NCBI RefSeq assembly: GCF_026914265.1
Contig: NC_069123.1
Coordinates: 35,363,178 to 35,427,177 of the forward strand
Length of the DNA: 64,000 bases
From: Mya arenaria
Taxonomy: Eukaryota; Mollusca; Bivalvia; Myida; Myidae
Direction: 5' to 3'
The position numbers and the translations under genes are program-made. Below are positions 21,416-33,058 of this stretch, piece by piece (positions within the stretch are counted from its first letter, which is position 1; each line of letters begins with the position of its first letter). The notes under the pieces were generated by a model. The model had not been told where the DNA came from, made no database searches, and saw only the letters and a program-made list of their open reading frames with translations.

Positions 21416-21820
21416 GGCCCCAAAATCACAAAAATACTCATGTCAAATCTCAATCTCAAATTATTTTACCACATAAAAGCATAGTATTTTTCAAAATCTT
21501 CCGTTTTTGATACGTTTGATACGTTTTGAAAAAAGTATTTTCTTATAGATTTTGACAAAATTTCAAAGAAATCTTATTCTAGAGTAAAATAATACTTGAG
21601 TATCTATTAAAAGGCAATGAATTGTGCTCAAGTACATTTTTGTCTGTAGAATATTTTTTTATTGGAATCTTGATCAAAGGTTTCAATCATCATATTCAAT
21701 GATAGAATGAGATTTAAAAATTGTGTAAAAACTTTTTTCAAGAATTTTAAATGTTATAAGGTAGCATGGGTTGAGATTGAGTTTGAGATTTGACTTAAGT
21801 ATTTTCGTGATTTTGGGGCC
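21416..21820. mobile_element. 405-bp MITE with long terminal inverted repeats
   Basis: Left end 'ggccccaaaatcacaaaaat' continues through 'actcatgtcaaatctcaatc'. The right end reads as its complement, starting 'ggccccaaaatcacgaaaat', over roughly 45 bases with few mismatches. The interior is AT-rich and non-coding. The size and structure fit a miniature inverted-repeat transposable element. Flanking bases ('acca' / 'agac') give no clear target duplication. Confidence 0.8.
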
Positions 21821-22099
21821 AGACCTACCACTGCCTTTCTCGAGAAATGTGTACTAATCTTTTCTAAATCATATTCCACAACCAATCGATTAAAAGTATT
21901 TTCCTAAAAGTACTGGACAAAATAAATATTGATAACAAAATGTTGTTTTCTTTTTTAAATATGATCATGAACAAATAAAATGATACTTATTTTCTAGTTT
22001 TAAATCTGTATTATCCGATTAAAACCTGAACCTTATTTTAATGGGTGTAAAAGGTATCATTCAATACGGACACAGTGGAGTTTTTACAATTTTTTCAAG

Positions 22100-22105
22100 T
22101 TTAAT
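22100..22105 (-). terminator. Candidate ATTAAA poly(A) signal, VWC gene A
   Basis: ATTAAA on the minus strand about 50 bases past the stop codon, preserved at the same place in the duplicate gene (30785-30790). Confidence 0.4.
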
Positions 22106-22154
22106 GCTAAACATCAATATTAACATTCGTGCTGACTTTACAATATAACCTTAT

Positions 22155-24973
22155 TCAGGCCTTTAAACATTCCGTTTTGCAGCACTCTGTTTTGCTGTAT
22201 TTGACCAAAGTGTTGGGAGGACAAATTGGCCTTTCGCATAGGGAGCTCACGCATGACATTACTGGTAGGCCATTCGACTGCTCGCACGTACACACATGGC
22301 ACGGGCCGTTTGGGTCCTTATACTTTTCTCCAACACCCATATTGGCTCCATTATCTTCGTTTAAGCATGTAGGCACGTTTGCGCAACTCCCCAACACCAG
22401 AACAAGGCCTGAGAAAAAAGTAATATTTATATAAACACATACGTATTATATTTTATATAATGACGTTTTGTATTTATTATAAAAATAAGTCCACATATAT
22501 TAATATTGCAGTAAAAATAGAGATTCCTGTTTGTGCTAGTATGCGTTCTCAATTACAATTTGGGGTTTGAAACATTCCGCATAACGATATCTTGCTTACT
22601 ATTTTTAGATGGTTAATGCGAGATTCTTCAAAATTCTGACTTCTTTTCTGAAAGTTACAATTAAAATTTAACTTCGATTTAGATTGTGTTGCAAGTAGTT
22701 CGAAAAAGGCTTAACCATATGTCATTTGGTAATGCTATGTCGTACTTCAACTAAGACGATTTGTAAAACGGTTTACCTTTATGTACCTGTTAAACCGATA
22801 TAATCCTTCGAAATGCATCAACACATACCACATTTGAAAGTGGCCCGGTAAATTCTCTGAGATAAGGTTTTATCATTTTCCGGGCATATTCATCAAATGA
22901 AGTGCATTATGATTGAGTGTTTTGCTTACCCGCACACTGAATTTAGTACTGTTGTTTTGGAACTTGTCGTAAGACTAAAACCGCTCTGTTACTCACATAT
23001 AATTAAGTTATGTGATGTTATGTGGGTCAACTAGGAACAGTCAAATAACGTTGTTTGCAAAATAAGTGTGTTTTTCTTGGAATGTTTTAAACCGTCAAGA
23101 TCGCGATGTCAAAGATACACTCTTAATCACAAATAAGATGAACCACAATTAATGCAATTGTTTGAAATACCGAAAATGATGAATTCATCATTCAGAAACT
23201 AATGGTTCTTATGAACGATACCGTGTTTAATTTGAAAGAAAGGTGCAGAAAACACGGTATTTCTACCTTATGAGACGATAGTTGATCACTGTAAATCTTT
23301 TAGGACCCACTAGTCATTTACTATTTGTGCGTTTTCAACTATTAAATACACGGTTACATTCTTCTTGTAATTAATATTTTCATAAATGCATAAAGTAAGT
23401 AGTTAAAGACTAATCACATAAATTTATGTTTGTTGTACATGTGCATGTGTTGATTTTGAATACGATTGTCACTTTAAAGTGTATCAAGTGGATGTGCTTG
23501 TCTGCCATTAAGCTTCGACGCACACAAGCGCAATATATACAAGCGCAAGTAATGTTAGATTGATTGAGAAGCAACCAAGGAAATTTCAGAACAGAGCGAC
23601 GGTTCCAAACCTATTAGAAAAGGGTAACAGTTTGAAAAATCAATAACCATTAACCGAGTAACTTTTTTAAAATTATAAACACTGACTCCGACAATACATA
23701 CACTGAATGTGTTATGAATAATGTAACAGGTGAGCGGAGTGTTTAAATGTTCACGCCGGTCAATGTCGTTTGAAACAGAAAAGCAACAGATATGTGTGAT
23801 TTATTGTTTCAGCATTAATAGTATTGCTTGCAAAGTCATTTTGGAGATACTGTTGCATAAACGCATGGATCGGGTTTGGAAGTGGCATTGTTTAGTTCCA
23901 ATGATATGATGCGTGAGTACAACATGTTAACGTTGAGATGGTTGAGGTATGTAAACTTTCTATTAATGTTTTTTTTCAGATTTTGTTCTTTATTAAATCA
24001 TGACTGTTTTCGTTTATAATTAAAATAAATGAGATTTAAAACAACGTGTGTCGAGCAATGATAGATCTGCTCATCGATTTAATATTGAAATGCATTGGGT
24101 TAAATTACACAAAAGTGAAACCATTGTTTTTATAAATTTATTTGCGTAATGCATACAAAAATATTTCATAAAATTTACCTCAACTAGAATGACTAACGTC
24201 TGATATAATTCCAAATGGTAGCTCCATTCATCAAGCAGTTGCTTGGCAAAATAATATCTTCTTACCAAAAACAACTGTTATTAAATCGCATGCTATATTT
24301 ATTGAACTCCAGTTTTGACATTCTATCTACCAATTGCTTTTCGCATTTTTGTCAAAATGTATTTGTCAATTGGTCATGTTTTTACAGCATCAAACTCTAA
24401 CACTCCTACGCACAGGGTACAGAAGGTAGAAAATTCAGCTCTCTCTATGCTTATCAAATAATGCTCACCATGAGCCAATTTCTGACCACTGTGCGCAAGA
24501 GTGATAATGTACTTTCCTGTAGTAGGCTCCAACTACATAACATTGTCGAGTATTACCAACTTCTATTCGTTCATTGCCAAATGCTTAAACATGTCTGCCA
24601 AATGTTCTTTTTCAATAATGATTTAACAATTTCTCATTGCCAAATGCTTTTGGCTAATAGGTGATTGTCAACGGTTGTTTTATTACATAATGCATGAAGT
24701 AAAGTTCAGACAACCTTTATTCATTTTAACCTAGACTTAAACACAATGATATAAGTATCCTTTCAAAAATCTTTTTTTTTAAAGTTAAAAAGGCCAGTAG
24801 AAACCGGTAATAAAAGCAATTTGCAATTAGCAAAAAAAATGTCAAATAGGAAGATGCTTCAAAGCAAATTGCAATTAACAAATAGCAAATGACAAATATA
24901 TATCGTCAAAACAATGAATGATAATCTTACCAAAGAAGACTACAGAAAAGAGAGCAACTATTTTCGTACACAT
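22155..24973 (-). CDS. Secreted single-domain VWC-like cysteine-rich protein, copy A (2 exons)
   Basis: Exon 1 (24973-24931) encodes a signal peptide start, MCTKIVALFSVVFF. Exon 2 (22408-22155) continues GLVLVLGSCA and the mature domain. The intron is GT-AG, phase 1, and the protein is 98 aa. After the likely cleavage behind SCA there are ten cysteines in a von Willebrand factor C pattern: one N-terminal, then PCHVCTC, SC-x3-LC, IC, ECC and a final TEC, with the typical GEKYKDP stretch before PCHVCTC. A lone secreted VWC domain resembles invertebrate SVC proteins, some of which are immune- or stress-induced; that role here is only inference. The copy B paralogue differs at few residues. Intron 1 is about 2.5 kb, against 0.7 kb in copy B. 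Confidence 0.88.
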
Positions 24974-25029
24974 GTCGATGCTGTCTAACTGCCTCCGCAC
25001 AGTCCAATGTGAACTATAACTTCGAGTCT

Positions 25030-25041
25030 ATCACATAAATA
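25030..25041 (-). promoter_or_regulatory. TATA-like box, VWC gene A
   Basis: TATTTATGTGAT on the minus strand, about 60 bases upstream of the ATG. It lies in a block kept in the duplicate gene, where the same site reads TATTTATATGAT. The block from this box to the ATG is nearly identical between copies. Confidence 0.5.
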
Positions 25042-26480
25042 CACCGGTAATAGTAGCAACTCATGTCAGGAACAACTGTTTCCTTTGAGTAATAGTTGGT
25101 CTAATTACTAAAAGCTGTTGCGTGCCAGTAGGGACAGATCATGTCACGGACATTTTATACATGTTTACATGTATTTATTTTGCAAAACTGCTGTCCACCA
25201 TGTCCACAAAAAGCATGAATTATCATTTATTACATATTTATTGTATAATTTGCATAAGGCTCTATGCTATAAAGTATCGTTCCAGATTGGTTGATGTTTT
25301 CACTATAATTATTTAACTCTAGCTTCTGTAAAAATATAGTTGTCTATTAGTGTACAAGAACACGCATTGCCTTGATTAATGATTTATAATTTGTTCTATG
25401 CAGACATGGTCCAAACCAAATACATTTTGAAGGTTTTCTAAATATGAAAATATATCAAGTAACGCAGTTATAGCACATTGTTGGCGTTGAGTGTTATGCC
25501 TTTTACGACTGCCATGTGACATAAATCTATTTTTACCTCACGCTTAATAGACTGCTTGAGGGCAATTAATATCAATTCGGAAGTACCTACTCATAGTTAA
25601 ATGCCTTATTTCTTTTTTTATTGCCACGTGACAGTGAATCATGGTAATTTCCAATCAAATATCATCATAACCAACAATTAATAATTAAAACTAACCAAAA
25701 GCTGTTGAGTGCCGGGAGTGACATTCCATGCCTCCAAACATTCATACTTGTATACGTATTTTGCAAACCTGTCGTCCAACACAGGCAAAAATAACATTAA
25801 TTTTAGTTAATGATATGTTGTGTTTTTGTTTACTTCGCAACGGCTATAACATAAACTACATAGTATTGTTTTATACTAAAAGTTTCATGTTCAACCAAGC
25901 CATTTTACATTGGAGATTGTATGCCCACAAATACGTATCGCACAAGATTGTGTACGGGATGCCAACGAGAATGAGACTAAAACTGCTCTCAAAAACTTGC
26001 GTTTTTCAGACCAGCTGATTAAATATTAATTCCAGCCGAAATTTCAGAATTTATGCCGCAATTGTTTTAAAACAATAGTGCAAACTTGTTTACATTATGT
26101 ATTTTGCATTTCAAAGATAGATATATGGATGGATCAACTTCAGGAACATGTATTGGAGATTGATTTACTTGTCGTTGACAAATACTATTTTTAGATCCTG
26201 TTATTTTCATTGTGTTAAAGCTCATTGAATAATCATATTAATATTTTATCACGCACTATTCTGTGACGACTTTGTGAAGAACTTTTTTCAGTAAGGTCAA
26301 AGTGTTTTCAAACTTGTGAAGTAATGATGAGTAGTATTGCAAGAAACAATTTTGTTGCCAAATTTGATTTATTAGTCTTTTAAGAGGTGTAATTTAGGCT
26401 CTATCCTATCGAGGATCATTCCGAAATGTCTGCTTTGTTGTTAATATTCATCTGTAACTTCTGTAATGAAATCAACTTGT

Positions 26481-26789
26481 TTAAAGCTGCACTCTCACAG
26501 ATTAACCATTTTAACAACTTTTTTATTTTTTGTCTTGGAAAGTGCAAATTTTTGCGTAAATATCTGCAAACCAATGATAAAAGATTGCCGACATCAGATC
26601 GTAGATTTTCATATTTCCGTTCGAAAATTAAACATCATTTTTGTACTTAAACATAAAAATCTGTGATCTGATTTTTGTCAGCAGTCTTATATAACTGGTT
26701 TCTATGGATTTTCGCAAAACATGGCTCGTTCAAAGACAAAAAATAAAAAAATGGTCAAAACGTTCAATCTATGAGAGTGCAGCTTTAAA
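26481..26789. mobile_element. 309-bp 'ttaaagctgcactct' MITE inside duplication copy A
   Basis: The left terminus 'ttaaagctgcactctcacag' pairs with the right terminus 'gagagtgcagctttaa'. The inverted homology extends far inward ('ttttttattttttgtctt' near both ends), so the whole element is palindrome-like. The flanking TTAA could be a target-site duplication, as in piggyBac-type elements, but this is unproven. The matching place in copy B (about 32,940) has no element. Confidence 0.82.
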
Positions 26790-27564
26790 AGGGCCCGCAT
26801 CATCTTGATCAGTGTTAATTGTTAACATTTATAATGTGTTCTATGCATACATGGTCTAAACTTATAAAAAAAAATTGTAAGGGATTTCGAAATATGAAAA
26901 TGTATCAAGTAACAGTTATAACACGGTTCCACAGTTTGACATGAATATATATATTTACGTTGCGCTATGTTGACTGCTAATACGCAGGGTGTGATGGAAA
27001 TATTCGCATATCTACATACAAGTCAGTAGTTTTCGAGTGCTTATAAAATTTGCTTTTGAGCATAACTGAGTTTAAAGTATTGATGTTGCATACGTATCCA
27101 AAGAAAATACTACTTTAGTACTTTAATTATTAAGTTTATTATTAAATCTAATGCTGGCACCTATTAAAATGCGATAATGGTGCGTCCTACTGACAATGAT
27201 ACTCAGAAATATTAATTAACGATTTCATCATCGTTACAATCATTTAATTAACATTTCACGAGCAAATAAATAGTTCAATGTATGACCCTATTAAGCGTAA
27301 TCAAGTCCCTTCAAATGCAAATAGTGTTTGTTCATTGATTTAAGATGATATTCTGTTTTGCATGTCACAAAGGCACTGCATATGCCGAGGTATAAAACAA
27401 TCAGTGTTGAGTGTTAACCGCTTGATAAAAACGAAAACTGTCATTCTATAAAGCAGCCGGACAGAAATGCGTTGCGTGTCAAAGAGCATCGGTCTAGGAC
27501 TCAGCGTTAGCAATATGAGTGAAGGAGAGTCGAATATGCTTGACCTGAATTTGACTCATATACA

Positions 27565-27603
27565 TGCTGCTGCTGTTGTTGTTGTTGTTGTTGTTGTTGT
27601 TTT
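27565..27603. repeat. (GTT)n/(GCT) microsatellite
   Basis: A run of GCT then GTT/TTG triplets, within segmental duplication copy A. The corresponding tract in copy B is at about 35.43-35.48 kb and is more interrupted. Confidence 0.95.
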
Positions 27604-28130
27604 CGAAACATATACTTAACTTTCGTAAAAACAGAGATAGTGTATATAAACTAGTGCAATGTAACTTTCTTAAAAAACGTACTTTGCATGCAGATATTAT
27701 AGATTTCAAAAGTATCAGAAAAAAAGCTTGTTTCGTACATACCTAATCAACTTGTCATGATAGATAATTAAAACCTAAAATGCATCTTGTGTACATTGTT
27801 TTGTCGGAAACACACACTTAATATGTGTAAGTATGCTGCGATGATTGGGACAAACACTGAATATTATTCATGACTGCAATATTACTAAATGATATTGGAT
27901 AGTGAGAGTATTTTTGTTGTGTTTGTGTCCGCCTCTCATTCAATGGGTTGCGTACTTTTTCATGGCCTCTTAAAAAGGACAAAAGTACTGGTCTCTACCG
28001 AGAAAACGGTCGTAAGACTGATTTATAGCAGCTTACTTACAGCTGCCTAAACACTCGAACATTAAATAAATTAGTATAAACTTACATTACATAGTGTTGT
28101 TACAGTGCTGGAAACACTTTAAATATAATG

Positions 28131-28421
28131 CACCAGTCAATTGTAACCACGCCCCCCACCCCGGTCCGGGGGTATACCGGGGATAGCCGGGAAAATTGGC
28201 CGTGTTTTTACATTTCAAGTTTCCCCACAGTGCAGGGTAAATGCGGTGGTTTTGTCTTCGCGCCAAAAACAGCGGGGAATGGGCCTTACCTAGGGTTCGT
28301 GTGGTGCGGGATTTGGCGGGGATTTAACCAGCAGTTCGTTCCCCCGGGCTTGGCTGGACCGAAAGTCAAAGTCCCCGCTATTCCCCGGACGTGGGGGAGC
28401 CGTGGTTACAATTGACTGGTG
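28131..28421. mobile_element. 291-bp GC-rich element with perfect 21-bp terminal inverted repeats
   Basis: The left end 'caccagtcaattgtaaccac' (plus one g) is matched perfectly by its complement at 28401-28421. The interior is strikingly GC-rich against the AT-rich surroundings, with many CCCC/GGGG runs such as 'ccggtccgggggtataccgg'. The 95-codon ORF inside starts and ends in the terminal repeats and looks incidental. It is probably a non-autonomous DNA transposon. It lies between the two segmental duplication copies. Confidence 0.82.
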
Positions 28422-28834
28422 AATAATAAATTCGTTGTCCATCTTTCGGAAAGTACTGTAACTTTACTGCGTCTTGTGTTAAAGGCAACATGCAAGGTTA
28501 ATTTTAATAACATTACTTTGGACTCCGGTCAATATAGTGAAGTAGTCGCGTTTATATATCCGGTCACAATTTTGCAATTTTCATATGTAATTATACGTCA
28601 ATAGTGTTCTTATTTTGGATGAAAGTGTGATATATGGACTTGTTTAAGGATAGTTGTACAGTACAAAGTAGGTGCACACTAAATCATGTTGTTTGAGTTT
28701 GTATACCTGTGAATTTTACCTACGTCGCACTTGAATTGTCACAAGTATATATAAAGCATTGGTCAGTAGAAAAGATTACCACCCTCGCACGGTGTTTCAA
28801 AAACTACACTTCACGACAAAAATAAGGGCTAACC

Positions 28835-29625
28835 ATGAGTGTGAAATCGACACCAATAAGTGCTGGTACTGAAAAAAGAGAGCCGCTGCATCACCATTAG
28901 ATCAAGAAGATTTTGAAAAGACACTTATTTTTTCTAATGATATTATATGCACCGTATCTGACGTTGAGTCTAAAGTTGTCTAGCTAAGCGAAAACCAACC
29001 AATATCATTGGTTAACAGCATCGTCACTGGTGTATTATAAGGTCTCCAGCAAAAGGTCGTTTCCCTGGAGCATGAAAATGTCGAACTTCGTGGGAAAGTC
29101 AGAACTCTCGAAACTTAAATGTCTGCTCGAGAGGAAAGAAATCACAGCCTTTAGATAACGACAGAACTAATCAGACGTAACTGCTTGAGGGTATCTGGTA
29201 TCGAGGAATCCAAGGGCGAGTCCACCGACAATATCGTAATGGACCTTATCAAAGCCATAGGAGCTGAAGTTCCATTTGATCAGATAGATCGTACAAAAAA
29301 ACAGGCTTGGCAAACCTGGGACCATGGGACCCACACAACCGGCTAACAAACGCCCAATGGACATTATTATTAATTTCGTATCCTACAGGTTTCGCAAACA
29401 GGTCTACAAGTCGCGTACCAAACTGAAGGGTGCTGGATAGAACATGGTATTCATTAACGAAGAGCTGACCAAACAACGAGCTGGACTATTCTCCAGAACC
29501 CGTCGTTTGTTCAAGGACAAACTTGTCGATAGTGTGTGGACCTTCGACGGTGTCATCTACGTTAAATCTCAAAATGTCCATAGGATTAAAACACTTGATG
29601 CCTTTCAGTCTTACAAGACAGTTAA
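28835..29625 (+). pseudogene. Decayed non-LTR retrotransposon ORF1
   Basis: Reading across frames gives MSVKSTPISAG at the start and a coiled-coil-like VVSLEHENVELRGKVRTLE. After that comes the L1-type ORF1 RNA-binding pattern: IRRNCLRVSGIEESKGES, FDQIDRT, KRPMDIIINFVSYRFRKQVY, then NMVFINEELTKQRAGLFSR and KLVDSVWTFDGVIYVKSQN. Several in-frame stops and at least two frameshifts show it is dead. I found no endonuclease or reverse-transcriptase part next to it, so it is a 5' fragment or a deleted copy. Confidence 0.78.
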
Positions 29626-30154
29626 AGGACTTAATTATCTAACGTTTCTTTGCGGCGCAGTATACTACGTTGTGCTACAGTGCAGATTATTAATCAATTT
29701 ATTAACATTTCATTGAGATGGAATAACAAGGTCGAGTGCACCAAATTTCTATCCCGATGTAACTTAATCACTTAAAATAACTTGTTGACTCATATTATGT
29801 TGATCATGCTTTTTTTTTTAATTTAGATGAAATGACGTTTTCAACTTATTATGTAGATGGACAGACTTCAATAGTTATAGTTATCGGTTTTTGCATATAA
29901 TACGTTTATGCCCTGGAGAAATATTTGAGAATTTTGATAATGTTTCATAAATGAAAAATGCATTTTGTACATATTTCTTGCGATTTATTATTTATTTTTT
30001 ATTCTTGCGATATTTAACTCTACAAAATGCGAACGAGTTCCTTTAACATTGCATTGTAACCATTTACGAGTATCTGTCCCTATATGCATAAGGGACATTA
30101 ACAGTGTACTATCAGTACAATTTAAGATTTAAATCTTTTTTATAAGACTTGGAC

Positions 30155-30420
30155 TGTTTAAACCCCCAGTAAATTTACATTTTATTGACCGTTCCAGGGC
30201 GGTACCTAACAATCCTTGATAAACATACCTAGTTTTTTATATATAGTATGTATGCATTGTGCTGCTTGTGGAGTTTTGTGCTGTTCTTCCGTGTTTCTTG
30301 TTTGTGATTAAATGTCTTTGGCGTTTACCCAGTGCCATTTAACCGGGTTTATGTTTAAACATTTTGCTTCTGAGCTTTCCGTAGCTTTTCGCATAAATAT
30401 TGTAGTTACTAGGTTGTTTT
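30155..30420 (+). repeat. Dispersed repeat, copy 1 ('ggcggtacctaacaatcctt' family)
   Basis: Shares 'cagtaaatttacattttatt', 'ggcggtacctaacaatcctt', 'ctttggcgtttacccagtgc' and 'ttcgcataaatat' in the same order with a copy at 52.69-52.93 kb. The second half also matches a partial copy at 43.14-43.23 kb. Length is about 250 bases with no inverted termini or ORF. It may be a SINE or the 3' tail of a retrotransposon. It follows the dead ORF1 by about 0.5 kb. Confidence 0.75.
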
Positions 30421-30839
30421 TGTTGCTTTCTTTATAGTATTATACTTATGTTAAAAAAACATACTTAATTAGGTCTATATTGAACTACGATTTGTTGGGC
30501 ACAGCAGTTTACTGTATAGTTTATTGACATGAAGAGCATAGTATGATTGTTATTATTTTTATTGTTAACATATATGATTTCTTTGTGTGTGTGTTTGGTC
30601 ACCAAGTGTCATATTGTATATGCATATTTGTAGTTATCACACAAAATGTAGTTCATTGTTTTATGACTATACATACGACATGATGTTTTGAGGTAATAAC
30701 ACTATTAACAGTATTTGTATTGTATTTAATTTGTATAATAGGGTAATACAATAAGGAACACGTGGGGGTTTAATAATCTTTAAGTTTAATGCTAAACATC
30801 AACATTTACATCCGTGCTGACTTTACAATATAACCTTAT

Positions 30840-31840
30840 TCAGGCCTTTAAACATTCCGTTTTGCAGCACTCTGTTTTGCTGTATTTGACCGTAGTGTTG
30901 GGAGGACAAATTGGCCTTTCGCATAAGGAGCTCACGCATGACATTACTGGTAAGCCATTCGACTGCTCGCACGTACACACATGGCACGGGTCGTTCGGGT
31001 CCTTATACCTTTCACCAACGGCCATACTGGCTCCATTATCTTCGTTCAAGCATGTAGGCACGTTTGCGCAACTTCCCAACACCAAAACAAAGCCTGAGAA
31101 AAAAGTAATGCCAAGTCAAAAGGTTATAAATATGGCAGTAAAAATAGAGATTCCTGTTTGTGCTTGTATGAGCTCTCAATCACTATTCATTCGAGGTTTT
31201 AAACATTCAGCATAAGGATGTCCTGCTTACCACCTTTTTAGGAGGTTACCATCTGCAAAGGCCCGCCAAATGGTTTACAGCCCGAGTGCGTTGCGTTCCC
31301 AATTGCTTATTTCATTTTTGTCAAAATGTATTTGCCAATTGGTCATGTTTTTACAGCATCAAACTATAATGTGCTTCCAGTAGTAGGCTCCAACTGCATA
31401 CCATTGTCGTGTTTTACCAACTTCTATTCGCTCATTGCTAAATGCTTAATGATGTCTGCCAAATGTTCATTTTCAATAATGATTTAACAATATCTCATTG
31501 CAAAATGTTTGTTGCCAATAAGTTATTGTCGACTGTTGTTTTATTACATAATGCATGACATAAAGATCAGACAACTTTTATTCATTTTAGCCCAGACATA
31601 AATACAATGATATAAGTATCCTTTCAAAAATCATTTTGTTGAAAAAGAAAAAATGACCCAAAAGAAACTGGTTATAAAAAACAACTTGCATTTAGCAAAT
31701 ACAAAATGTAAATTAGAAAGTGGCTTCAAAGCCAATTGCAATTAACAAAAAGCATTTGACAAATACATATCGTTAAAACAATTTATGATAATCTTACCAA
31801 AGAAGACCACAGTATAGAGAGCAACTCTTTTCGTACACAT
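30840..31840 (-). CDS. Secreted single-domain VWC-like cysteine-rich protein, copy B (2 exons)
   Basis: Exon 1 (31840-31798) encodes MCTKRVALYTVVFF. Exon 2 (31093-30840) gives GFVLVLGSCA and the mature domain. Structure, phase and length (98 aa) equal copy A, and the ten mature cysteines, the GERYKDP stretch and PCHVCTC are preserved. Mature-region differences from copy A are few (N to S, G to A, K to R, G to D, L to T). Several other exon 2 differences are silent, so both copies look maintained as coding genes. Ligands and role are unknown. The intron is about 0.7 kb. Confidence 0.88.
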
Positions 31841-31896
31841 TTCGATGGTGTCTAACTGCCTCCGCACAGTCCAATGTGAACTACAACTAGAGTCTA

Positions 31897-31908
31897 TCAT
31901 ATAAATAC
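31897..31908 (-). promoter_or_regulatory. TATA-like box, VWC gene B
   Basis: TATTTATATGAT on the minus strand, about 60 bases upstream of the ATG, at the same position as in gene A. Confidence 0.5.
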
Positions 31909-33058
31909 ACCGGCAATTGTAGCAACTCATGTCAGGAACAACTGTTTCCTTTGAGTAATAGTTGGTCTAATTACCAAAAGCTGTTGCGTGCCAGTAGGTA
32001 CAGACCATGTCACCGGACAGTTTTCACATTTTATACAATGTATACATGTATTCATTTTGCAAAGCTGCTGTCCACCATGTCCACAAAAAACATGAATTAT
32101 CATTTTTATACATATTTAATGTAAAATTTCCGTAATGACTCTATGCTATAAAGTATCGTTCCAGATTGGTTGATTTTTTCACTATAATTATTCAACTCTA
32201 GCTTCTGTTAAAATATATTATGTTTGTTTTTCAGTGAACCTGAACCCGTATAACCTTGATTAATGATTTATAATGTGTTCTATGTAGAAATCGTCCAAAC
32301 CAAAATAATTATGAAGGTTCTAAATATGAAAATATATCAAGTAACGCAGTTATAGAACATTTTTGGCGTTAAGTGTTATGCCTTTTACGACTACCATGTG
32401 ACATGAATCTATTTTACATCACGATTAATACACTGCTTGAGTGAAAATGATAACAATTCGGAAGTGCCTTTTGCAATTACTGCGTCTCTCAGACCAGCTG
32501 ATTAACCATTTACGATTTAATTCCAGTCCAAATTTCAGAATTTTAGCCGCAACTGTGTTTCAACAATTGAGCAAATTTGTTTACATTATGTATTTTGCAT
32601 ATCATGATTTATTGGAGATTGATTTAGTTGATGTTGGCTAATAACATTTAAAGATCCTGTTGTTTTATTGTGTTAAACCTCTTAGACTAATCATATTTAT
32701 TGTATCACGCACTATTCGGTGACGACTTGTGAAGAACTGTGTTCAATATAATCAAAGTGTTTTCACACTTGTGAAATAATGATGAGTAGTATTGCAAGAA
32801 ACAGTTTTTATGCACAATTTATAAGTCTTTTAATAGTTCCATGTGTGAAATTAAGGATCTATGCTATAGAGTTTCATTCCGAAATGTCTGCTTTGTTGTT
32901 CATATTCATTTCTAACTCATGTGATAAAATAATCTTGTTCACCCGCGTAAAGGGGCCCGCATTAACTTGATGAATGTTAATCGTGAGCAGTTATAATGTG
33001 TGCTATGCAACATGCTAATTAAACATGTCAGGGTTTTCTAAATATTAAAATTTATCAA

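Larger units (their letters stand above)
22087..27968. repeat. Segmental duplication, copy A (with VWC gene A)
   Basis: Direct duplicate of 30786-35843. Collinear blocks include the VWC exon 2 and its 3' flank, exon 1 and promoter, about 2.5 kb further upstream, the GTT/TTG repeat and the segment ending 'gtgtccgcctctca...gcgtac'. Compared with copy B, this copy has about 1.7 kb extra in intron 1 (about 22.6-24.34 kb) and a MITE at 26481-26789. It lacks three insertions carried by copy B. Confidence 0.88.

Noticed and set aside
27494..27709. ORF with a poly-Asn run
   Set aside because: It is the (GTT)n microsatellite read in one frame.
28128..28415. 95-codon ORF rich in Pro and Gly
   Set aside because: It lies within the GC-rich TIR element, starting and ending in its inverted repeats. 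The lack of stops is explained by high GC.
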